Positions 1 through 6,627 of a stretch of 23,294 nucleotides of DNA are shown here, piece after piece. Position numbers and translations under genes: made by a program. The stretch is from JBHENW01 sp046261875 (lineage in GTDB: Bacteria; Acidobacteriota; Thermoanaerobaculia; UBA5066; Gp7-AA6), in NCBI GenBank assembly GCA_046261875.1, contig JBHENW010000169.1, positions 1 to 23,294 on the forward strand. The letters run 5' to 3'. The notes beneath the pieces were generated by a model that was not told the origin of the DNA, made no database searches, and saw only the letters and a list, made by a program, of their open reading frames with translations. How positions within the stretch are numbered: the first letter of the stretch is position 1; each line of letters begins with the position of its first letter.

Positions 1-1818
1 GGTCGGCTCGTCGTCGAGCGGCACGTTGTCGAGGTCGGGAGCCGTTCCCTCGCGCGCCCGGATCGCGTCCCGCGTCGCCTCGATGATGTCGAGCGTGATC
101 AGCCCGAGGAAGTCGATCTTGAGAAGCCCCATCTTCTCGACGGCGTTCATGTCGAACTGGGTCGTGATCTCGTCTTTGCTCGTCCGGTAGAGCGGGAGGT
201 ACTCGGTGATCGGGCGCGGCGCGATGACGACGCCCGCCGCGTGCATCCCGGCATGGCGCGAGAGGCCTTCCAGCCGCTCGGCGATCCGAACGACCTTGGC
301 GGCCGACTCGTCCGTGTCGAGGAGCTCCTTGAGGCTCGGGGACTCCCGCAGCGCCTTCTCGAAGTTCACGTCCGGCCCGTCCGGCACGAGCTTGGCGATC
401 CGGTCTCCCAGGGCCACGGGGAGGGAGAGCACGCGGGCGACGTCGCGCACCGCGAGCTTCGGCTTGAGCTGAGAGAACGTGACGATCTGCGCCACGTTCT
501 CGCGGCCGTACTTCCGCGTGACGTACTCGATGACCTCGCCCCGGCGGGCCTGGCAGAAGTCGATGTCGATGTCGGGCATGGAGATGCGCTCGGGGTTCAG
601 GAACCGCTCGAAGAGGAGGTCGTAGCGCAACGGATCGATCTCGGTGATTCCCAGCGACCAGGCCACGATCGACCCCGCCGAGCTGCCCCGCCCCGGCCCC
701 ACGGAGATGCCTCTGTCGCGCGCGTACTGGATGAAGTCGGACACGATGAGGAAGTACGAGGGAAAGCCCATCTTTTCGACGACCGAGATCTCGTACTGGA
801 GGCGCTCGCGGTACTTTTCGGGCGGGATGGGGATCCGACCGGCGCGGAAATGTTCCGTCATCTTCGCAAGCCGGCGCTCGAGGCCTTCCCGGGCCAGGGA
901 CTCGAAGTACTCCGCCGGGGTCATGCCCGCCGGCGCCGCGAAAGTCGGCAGGTGCAGACCTTCCGTGTCGAACGTCACCGCGCAGCGCTCGGCGACGGCG
1001 ACCGTGTTCGTGACCGCCTCCTCCGACCAGGTGGCGAACCGCGCCCGCATCTCCTGCGGCGTCTTCACGTAGAACTCGTCGTTGTAGAAGCGCATGCGGC
1101 GCTCGTCCTCAAGCGTCTTCCCCATGCCGATGCAGAGGAGGACCTCGTGCGCGAAGGCATCGTCGCGCCGCAGGTAATGGCTGTCGTTCGTCGCGACGGC
1201 CGCCGCCCCGGTCTCCCGGGAGAGCCGAAGCAGGTCGGGGACGATGGCCGTCTGCTGCGGCAGGCCGTGGTCCATGAGCTCCACGAAGAAGTTGCCCTTG
1301 CCGAAAATCTCCTCGTACTCGAGAAACGCGCGTCGGGCGGCCGGGTAGTTCCCCCGGGAGAGAGCCCCGGCGACCTCCCCTTTGAGGCAGCCGGAGAGGC
1401 CGATCAGTCCCTCCGCGTGCTCGCGCAGGAGGGCCTTGTCCATGCGCGGGCGGTGGTAAAAGCCGGTCAGGTAGGCCTCGGAGACGAGCTTGACGAGGTT
1501 GCGGTAGCCGGTCTGGTTCGAGGCGAGGATCGTCAGGTGATAGGCGTACCCCTCCCCCGATTCGCTCGCCGCCTCCGTCTCCCGGTCGCGCCGGTCCGCC
1601 GGTGCGATGTAGGCCTCGACCCCGAGGATCGGCCGGACTCCCTGCTTGACGGCCTCGTGGTAGAAGCTGAACGCCCCGAACATGTTGCCGTGGTCCGTGA
1701 CCGCGACTGCCGGCATGCCGATCTCCGCGACGAGGCGGCAGAGCTCCGGAAGGCGGTTCGCGCCGTCGAGAAGGGAATACTGGCTGTGGAGATGGAGGTG
1801 GACGAACTCGCCGGGCAT
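1..1818 (-). CDS. dnaE: DNA polymerase III subunit alpha (N-terminal part, cut by window edge)
   Basis: This is the replicative DNA polymerase catalytic subunit. 606 codons are present of about 1150 usual for the family, and the C-terminus lies left of the window. The N-terminus is a PHP domain opening with FVHLHLHSQYSLLDG (residues 5-19), followed by TDHG (41-44) and GVEAY (66-70). The polymerase aspartates are visible in PDIDIDF (415-421) and KIDFLGL (Asp569). The ATG at 1818 is chosen because it places the PHP motif at the very N-terminus, as in known DnaE proteins. No Shine-Dalgarno precedes it, but a TACAAT box lies 8 bases upstream, so the mRNA may be leaderless. The gene lies 93 bases downstream of sdhC on the same strand. 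Identification is essentially certain. Confidence 0.97.
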   Translation of the reverse strand, partial: MPGEFVHLHLHSQYSLLDGANRLPELCRLVAEIGMPAVAVTDHGNMFGAFSFYHEAVKQGVRPILGVEAYIAPADRRDRETEAASESGEGYAYHLTILASNQTGYRNLVKLVSEAYLTGFYHRPRMDKALLREHAEGLIGLSGCLKGEVAGALSRGNYPAARRAFLEYEEIFGKGNFFVELMDHGLPQQTAIVPDLLRLSRETGAAAVATNDSHYLRRDDAFAHEVLLCIGMGKTLEDERRMRFYNDEFYVKTPQEMRARFATWSEEAVTNTVAVAERCAVTFDTEGLHLPTFAAPAGMTPAEYFESLAREGLERRLAKMTEHFRAGRIPIPPEKYRERLQYEISVVEKMGFPSYFLIVSDFIQYARDRGISVGPGRGSSAGSIVAWSLGITEIDPLRYDLLFERFLNPERISMPDIDIDFCQARRGEVIEYVTRKYGRENVAQIVTFSQLKPKLAVRDVARVLSLPVALGDRIAKLVPDGPDVNFEKALRESPSLKELLDTDESAAKVVRIAERLEGLSRHAGMHAAGVVIAPRPITEYLPLYRTSKDEITTQFDMNAVEKMGLLKIDFLGLITLDIIEATRDAIRAREGTAPDLDNVPLDDEPT

Positions 1819-1826
1819 CCGGGGCG

Positions 1827-1832
1827 ATTGTA
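1827..1832 (-). promoter_or_regulatory. Candidate -10 box (TACAAT) of dnaE
   Basis: TACAAT sits 8 bases upstream of the dnaE ATG, with no Shine-Dalgarno in between. A start site about 7 bases downstream of the box would begin the transcript at or next to the ATG. No convincing -35 hexamer is visible. The same arrangement recurs at other genes in this window. Confidence 0.45.
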
Positions 1833-1911
1833 AGTCAGATGGAAGACAGATGAAGTCCGAGTCGCGTTGCCGCTCCTCCGCTGCGGACGCGAGAGGCGGC
1901 GGTCACCCTCT

Positions 1912-2541
1912 CTACAACGCGTGGATGATCACGTAGGAGACCGCGAGGAGCACGATCCCGAAGAGGATCCAGAGCCACTCCCCGCGCGGATGCCCCCGGC
2001 GGCCGACGAAGAGCCCCAGGTGATCCCCGCGAGCCACAGCCCCGTTGGCGAGGTGGAAGCAGACTCCCAGCATCCCGAGGACGTAGACGGCCAGGGTGAC
2101 CGGCTCGAGCATTCCCTCGTGCATGCGCGCGAAACTCATCTCCGTCCCCGTGAGCCAGGGGGAGACCTTCGTCTTGTAAACGTGCGCCGGCACGAAGAGG
2201 AGCACGCCGATCGCGCTCGCCCGCTGCAGGACGTATTTCCAGTTGCGGAGGGTCGGCGTCATACGAACGCTCGGGCTGCTCGTGACGGTCACCTTCAGCC
2301 CGTAGAGCGCTTGGAACAGGAAGGGCAGGTAGACCCCGAGCCATACGAGAGGCTGGTAGAACGGCGCCCGGATGACCTCCGCGAGCCGCGCGTCGAAGGC
2401 GGCCGCTCCCTGCAGCGCGAACGCGTTGTTGTAGAGGTGCCAGACCAAGTAGACACCGAGGGGCGCCACCCCGACGAGAGAAAAGAGCCGGCGAAGCCAG
2501 AAGGGGCGAAACGAGAGCGGAGGCGCCGGGGCCTGGCTCAC
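1912..2541 (-). CDS. sdhC: Succinate dehydrogenase cytochrome b558 subunit (SdhC, Bacillus type)
   Basis: This is the membrane haem subunit of succinate:quinone oxidoreductase, about 209 aa and close to the 202 aa of the Bacillus subtilis protein. Five hydrophobic helices are visible. Family landmarks are RRLFSLVGVAPLGVYLVWHL (17-36), NWKYVLQR (100-107), VPAHVYKTK and CFHLANG. Haem-ligand histidines corresponding to B. subtilis His28, His113 and His155 are H35, H120 and H163. The position of His70 is Gln77 (in FLFQALYG), which is odd. The GTG at 2541 is chosen because it starts just before the conserved N-terminus and lies 28 bases after the guaA stop; the Shine-Dalgarno is poor. No sdhA or sdhB is adjacent, so the flavoprotein and iron-sulfur subunits must lie elsewhere if the complex is made. 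Confidence 0.85.
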   Translation of the reverse strand: MSQAPAPPLSFRPFWLRRLFSLVGVAPLGVYLVWHLYNNAFALQGAAAFDARLAEVIRAPFYQPLVWLGVYLPFLFQALYGLKVTVTSSPSVRMTPTLRNWKYVLQRASAIGVLLFVPAHVYKTKVSPWLTGTEMSFARMHEGMLEPVTLAVYVLGMLGVCFHLANGAVARGDHLGLFVGRRGHPRGEWLWILFGIVLLAVSYVIIHAL

Positions 2542-2569
2542 GGGCGGCGGAGCGCCGCGATTCCTCCGG

Positions 2570-4111
2570 TCATTCCCACTCGATCGTCGCCGGAGGCTTC
2601 GAGGTGATGTCGTACACGACCCGGTTGATCCCGCGCACGGTGCCCACAACGCGCCGCGCGATCGCATCGAGCACCTCGTGCGGCATCCGGAACCAGTCCG
2701 CAGTCATGAAGTCCGTGGTGTGGACCGCCCGGACGGCCAGGACGAACTCGTGGGTCCGGTTGTCCCCCATCACGCCGACCGAGCGCACCGGGAGCAGGAC
2801 GGCGAAAGCCTGCGAGATGGCCTCGTAGAGGCCGGCCGCGCGGATCTCTTCGAGGACGATCTCGTCGGCGCGCTGCAGCAGGGCGACTTTCTCGGGGGTG
2901 ACCTCCCCCGGGATCCGCACCGCGAGGCCCGGGCCCGGGAAGGGATGCCGGGTCAGGAATTCCCTCGGCAGCCCGAGCTCGGCCCCGAGCAGGCGGACCT
3001 CGTCCTTGAAGAGCTCGCGGACCGGCTCGATGAGCTCGAACCCGAGCTTCTCGGGGAGGCCGCCGACGTTGTGGTGCGTTTTGATCACGGCCGACGGACC
3101 GCGGATCGAGACGGACTCGATCACGTCCGGATAGAGGGTTCCCTGCGCGAGGTACCGCGCGTCGGCAATGGAACCGGCCTCTCGCTGGAAGACCTCGATG
3201 AACGTCCGGCCGATGACGCGCCGCTTCTCTTCGGGGTCTTCGACGCCGGCCAGCCGGGAGAAGAAGAGCTCCGCGGCGTCCACCGCCTGGATCGGAAACC
3301 CCAGCCGCGCGAAGGCGGCTTCGACCTGCTGCCGCTCGTGGGCGCGCATGAGCCCGTGGTCCACGAGGATGGGGTGCACGCGGTCGCCGAGCGCTTCCCG
3401 CAGAAGCAACGCCGTCACCGAGGAGTCCACGCCGCCCGACAGCGCGCAGACGACCGCGCCGGAGGGCGCCCGGGCGCGGATCTCCGCGATCTTCTCCTGG
3501 CGGAACGAGGCCATGCTCCAGTCGGGTCGGGCGTCGCACACCCGGAACAGGAAGTTCTGGAGGATTTCCGGGCCATGCTCGGTGTGACGAACCTCGGGAT
3601 GGAACTGGAGGCCATAGATCCCCTCGGCGGGGTCCTCGAATCCGGCGATCGGGCTGGAGCGCGTCTCGGCGATGACCCTCGCCCCGGGCGGGGGCTTTTT
3701 CACCGAGTCGCCATGGCTCATCCAAACGGTCTCCTCCGATTCCAGACCCGAGAAGAGGCGGGATTCGAGCGAGAGCCGCGCGAGCGCGCGTCCGTACTCC
3801 CGGCCGTCCGGGCGCGCGACCTCCCCGCCGCGCGCATGCGCCAGCCATTGCATCCCGTAGCAGAGCCCCAGGACGGGCACGCCGAAGCCGAGCGGGTCCG
3901 CCGCCGGGAGCGGCGCGCCTTCCTCGTAGACGCTCTGGGGGCCTCCCGAAAGGACGATCCCGGCCGGGTTCCACCGGCGGATCCCTTCCGCCGTTTCCGA
4001 GGGGGGCAGGACGACGGAGAAGACGCGCGCTTCGCGGATGCGCCGCGCGATGAGCTGCGTGTACTGCGATCCGAAGTCCAGGATGACGACGGGACGCGAC
4101 GGAGCGGTCAC
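2570..4111 (-). CDS. guaA: GMP synthase (glutamine-hydrolysing)
   Basis: GMP synthase converts XMP, ATP and glutamine to GMP, the last step of de novo guanine nucleotide synthesis, in the cytoplasm. The 513-aa length is normal. The N-terminal class I glutamine amidotransferase has the nucleophile Cys84 in GLCYGMQ, with His171 and Glu173 in QFHPEV completing the triad. The ATP-pyrophosphatase domain carries the P-loop SGGVDSS at 225-231. The C-terminal dimerisation domain has the family signature KTHHNVGGLPE and ends in TIEWE. The GTG start overlaps the stop of the upstream membrane-protein gene as GTGA, implying translational coupling. Longer in-frame readings upstream lack any GuaA similarity and run antisense to the phosphatase gene. 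Confidence 0.98.
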   Translation of the reverse strand: MTAPSRPVVILDFGSQYTQLIARRIREARVFSVVLPPSETAEGIRRWNPAGIVLSGGPQSVYEEGAPLPAADPLGFGVPVLGLCYGMQWLAHARGGEVARPDGREYGRALARLSLESRLFSGLESEETVWMSHGDSVKKPPPGARVIAETRSSPIAGFEDPAEGIYGLQFHPEVRHTEHGPEILQNFLFRVCDARPDWSMASFRQEKIAEIRARAPSGAVVCALSGGVDSSVTALLLREALGDRVHPILVDHGLMRAHERQQVEAAFARLGFPIQAVDAAELFFSRLAGVEDPEEKRRVIGRTFIEVFQREAGSIADARYLAQGTLYPDVIESVSIRGPSAVIKTHHNVGGLPEKLGFELIEPVRELFKDEVRLLGAELGLPREFLTRHPFPGPGLAVRIPGEVTPEKVALLQRADEIVLEEIRAAGLYEAISQAFAVLLPVRSVGVMGDNRTHEFVLAVRAVHTTDFMTADWFRMPHEVLDAIARRVVGTVRGINRVVYDITSKPPATIEWE

Positions 4112-4617
4112 GCCGAGACCGCCTTGCCCAGGGCCGCGACGGGAATGGCGACGACAGCCGCCGGCAGGAGGGCGGCGGGCGCTGCGAGGAAAGGGGCGAG
4201 CGCGGCCAGAAGCGGCGCGACGAGCGCGCCGGGCGCGTAGAGCGTCGCGAGCCGGTCGCCGGCGACCATGAGGACGAGGGTCGCCGGCAGATAGACCAGG
4301 ACGAAGATCTTTCCGAGGGCTCTCCCGTAGGCGGACCGCGGGCCTCGGGGCCGCGGCCCGAAGATCGCGGACTCCGCGAGACTGATGCAGAGAAGGAAGA
4401 GCAGCGTGACGAGGTAGAGCGGCAGGAAGAAGAGCAGCGCCTGCTCGACGAACCGGCCCTCGGGGAAGGTGGCGGCCAGCGCGGACCCGACCCAGGCCTC
4501 GAAGAACGGGTAGACGCCGAAGCCCGGGTCGGACCGCCCGTGGGTCAGGAGGAAGAGGAGGACGGCGAGCAGAAAGGCCGACGGCAACAGGAGAGCTGCC
4601 TGACGGAAGAAGGTCAC
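4108..4617 (-). CDS. Uncharacterised small integral membrane protein
   Basis: A 169-aa hydrophobic protein that I do not assign to a family. Hydrophobic segments lie at about residues 8-25, 58-82, 103-120 and 130-160. A loop with several Gly, Pro and Arg residues (about 87-97) separates the second and third, and the last segment is very Ala-rich. The start is GTG at 4617, with no Shine-Dalgarno but a TAGAAT box 8 bases upstream. It heads the minus-strand run and is coupled to guaA by a 4-base GTGA overlap, so the two are probably co-transcribed. Nothing in the sequence ties it to purine metabolism. That this is a real gene is likely from the coupling and the coherent membrane pattern; its role is unknown. 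Confidence 0.75.
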   Translation of the reverse strand: MTFFRQAALLLPSAFLLAVLLFLLTHGRSDPGFGVYPFFEAWVGSALAATFPEGRFVEQALLFFLPLYLVTLLFLLCISLAESAIFGPRPRGPRSAYGRALGKIFVLVYLPATLVLMVAGDRLATLYAPGALVAPLLAALAPFLAAPAALLPAAVVAIPVAALGKAVSA

Positions 4618-4625
4618 CCGATCCG

Positions 4626-4631
4626 ATTCTA
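4626..4631 (-). promoter_or_regulatory. Candidate -10 box (TAGAAT) of the membrane protein/guaA operon
   Basis: TAGAAT (five of six matches to TATAAT) lies 8 bases before the GTG at 4617. There is no Shine-Dalgarno, which fits a leaderless or near-leaderless transcript. No clear -35 hexamer is visible at 16-18 bases. Confidence 0.5.
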
Positions 4632-4639
4632 GCCGAGTG

Positions 4640-4655
4640 CCCGCCGCGAGGCGGG
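4640..4655. other. Short hairpin in the divergent intergenic region
   Basis: cccgcc-gcga-ggcggg forms a perfect 6-bp stem with a GCGA tetraloop, midway between two divergently transcribed genes and upstream of both candidate -10 boxes. It could be an operator half-site pair or a chance inverted repeat in GC-rich DNA. Confidence 0.3.
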
Positions 4656-4696
4656 ACCGGCGGCACGTGTGAAGCCGCTCGCGCGAACCGCTTTGC

Positions 4697-4702
4697 TATC
4701 GT
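4697..4702 (+). promoter_or_regulatory. Candidate -10 box (TATCGT) of the phosphatase operon
   Basis: TATCGT fits the TANNNT pattern and lies 9 bases upstream of the GTG at 4712, where no Shine-Dalgarno can be seen. It is weaker than the other boxes in the window and has no visible -35. Confidence 0.35.
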
Positions 4703-4711
4703 CTGACGGCC

Positions 4712-6625
4712 GTGCCCGTGCGGAAATCGACGAAGACCTGGCTGGCGGTTCTCGCCGGCGGGATCCTCCTCCTGCTCATCGACGGGGGCGGCGACGGCCA
4801 CGGTCCGCTCGGCCCGATCGCCTTTGTCGCCTGCCTCGTTTCCGCGATCGTCCTGTTCGCCCGGATGCTCATCGCGCTCTTCCGCCTGATCGTTCACCGA
4901 TTGACGCTGCGCCTCGCCTTCTCCTATTTCCTGATCGGCGTCGTCCCCATCCCGCTCCTCGCCGCCATGCTCTTCATCGCCGGCTACATCCTCTCCGAGC
5001 AGATCATCGCGACTCGGCTCCGGCGCGAGGTCGCCACGCTCGCCGAGGAGGCCCGCCGGACCGCGGACCTCTCGGAGGTGCGGGTGGGGAAAGACGGGAA
5101 AGTGCTCGCCTCCGAGGTGAGCTGGTTGCGCCCGGGCGAAGAGGCGCGCTGGGCTCTCGGCCTGACCGCCCCCGCTCCGGTCATCTCCAACATGGAGTTC
5201 TGGATCGCGGTGCCCGGCGAGGCCGGAGGGGGCGAATCCTCCGTTCGCCTGATGCCCCTCTCGGATCAGAAGGCGGGCTGGCTGCAGAAGCTCGCGGACC
5301 GCTCCGATTACACGCTCCACCTCGAGACCGGCCGCTCGGGCGCCGGCCCGAACTTCGAGATCAACGTGGGCGACGACCGCCGTGACTCCGGGTCGGGTGA
5401 CGAGCCGGATCCCGATCCCGACCCTCCGGAAATCCGGCCGCGCTCGCGCCCGAAGACCGGCACGGGCCTGCTGGGGAGGGAGTGGCTCACGGGCATCTAC
5501 CTCGAGAAACCGGTCGCGGCGTACGGGGAAGCGCCGGGCACCGGGAACCGGGTCGTCGTCTACATCGGCCAGGCTTCGCCCCGGGTCCTGTTCTCTCAGC
5601 TCTTCGCCCAGGGGATGCCGAACGTCGCGAGCGTCATGCTGCGCATCCTCATCGTGATCGGCGGCTCGCTCCTCTTCGTCTATCTCATCGCCCTCGCGAT
5701 CGCTTTCGTTCTCGTCGGCGCCATCGCGCGGAACGTGAACAGGATGACCCGCGCCGCGCAGGCGATCGGGCGCGGTGACTTTTCCGTCCGCGTCAACTCG
5801 AAGTCCCGCGACCAGATCGGCGACCTCGCGAGATCCTTCGACGGCATGACGGCCTCGATCCAGTCTCTGCTCGTGGACACGGCGCGCAAGGAGCGCCTCG
5901 AAGGCGAGATCGCCATCGCGCGGACGATCCAGCAGAAGCTCCTCCCGCCGCCGCAGGGCGAGGTGCCCGGCCTGCGGCTGATAGCCGAGTTCGAGCCGGT
6001 CGCGGAGATCGGCGGCGACTATTACGACTACTTTCCGATGCCGGACGGCCGCACGGCGATCGCGGTCGGAGACGTCTCCGGGCACGGCCTGCCGACCGGC
6101 CTCCTCGTCGCCATGGCTAAGGCCGCCCTTACGACACTGACCGAGACCGGATTGACGGGCTCTCCGCTCTTCGCGCGGCTCAACGACCTGATTTACCGCT
6201 CGACGGACTCCCGCAACTACATGACCCTGACGCTCCTGGCCTACGACGCGCGGACTCGGGAGGGGTCCTTGACCAACGCCGGCCAGCTCGCCCCGTACCG
6301 CCTCGGGCGCTCGGGCGTCGAAGCGCTGTCGCTCCCCTCCTTCCCGCTGGGGGTCTCGCCGCGGCACGAGTTTCCCAGCCGGACCTTCCGGTTCGAGCCG
6401 GGGGACCGCGTGCTCTTCTTCACGGACGGGTACGTCGAGACGACGTCGCCCGGCGGGGAGCCGTTCGGTTTCGAGCGGCTCGAGGAGCTCCTGCGCGCTC
6501 ACGCATCGGCTTCCGCCGAAGGCCTGCGCGACGCCTTACTCGCGGCCGTCCGGGAGCACGCCGGCGGCCGCACTCCGGAAGACGACCGGACCATGGTTCT
6601 TCTCACTGTCGAAGGAAAGGAGTAG
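4712..6625 (+). CDS. Membrane-anchored SpoIIE/PP2C-type serine phosphatase with HAMP domain
   Basis: A 637-aa RsbU-like phosphatase, likely dephosphorylating an anti-anti-sigma-type or other phosphoprotein in response to an extracytoplasmic signal. Hydrophobic helices lie near residues 10-24, 35-60 and 68-93. A roughly 200-residue extracytoplasmic region follows, with an acidic Pro-rich linker (about 225-240), then a helix at 311-338. A HAMP domain covers about 338-392, a short coil follows, and the catalytic domain spans 405-635. Metal-binding motifs are intact: GGDYYDY (434-440), GDVSGHG (453-459), FFTDGYVE and EDDRTMV. GTG at 4712 is used; the N-terminus fits a membrane protein. No anti-sigma factor or STAS protein is nearby. 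The M28 peptidase gene starts 2 bases after its stop. Confidence 0.9.
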   Translation: MPVRKSTKTWLAVLAGGILLLLIDGGGDGHGPLGPIAFVACLVSAIVLFARMLIALFRLIVHRLTLRLAFSYFLIGVVPIPLLAAMLFIAGYILSEQIIATRLRREVATLAEEARRTADLSEVRVGKDGKVLASEVSWLRPGEEARWALGLTAPAPVISNMEFWIAVPGEAGGGESSVRLMPLSDQKAGWLQKLADRSDYTLHLETGRSGAGPNFEINVGDDRRDSGSGDEPDPDPDPPEIRPRSRPKTGTGLLGREWLTGIYLEKPVAAYGEAPGTGNRVVVYIGQASPRVLFSQLFAQGMPNVASVMLRILIVIGGSLLFVYLIALAIAFVLVGAIARNVNRMTRAAQAIGRGDFSVRVNSKSRDQIGDLARSFDGMTASIQSLLVDTARKERLEGEIAIARTIQQKLLPPPQGEVPGLRLIAEFEPVAEIGGDYYDYFPMPDGRTAIAVGDVSGHGLPTGLLVAMAKAALTTLTETGLTGSPLFARLNDLIYRSTDSRNYMTLTLLAYDARTREGSLTNAGQLAPYRLGRSGVEALSLPSFPLGVSPRHEFPSRTFRFEPGDRVLFFTDGYVETTSPGGEPFGFERLEELLRAHASASAEGLRDALLAAVREHAGGRTPEDDRTMVLLTVEGKE

Positions 6626-6627
6626 AC

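Noticed and set aside
241..1833. A 530-codon open frame on the plus strand opposite dnaE
   Set aside because: Its translation is rich in Arg, Asp, Glu and Val with no domain, and the opposite strand encodes an unmistakable DnaE. It is a product of GC-rich codon bias.
4112..6502. A long in-frame minus-strand extension upstream of guaA giving a 1310-residue protein
   Set aside because: The extra region is antisense to the phosphatase gene, has shadow-like composition and crosses the membrane-protein gene. The GuaA family starts at the GTG at 4111.
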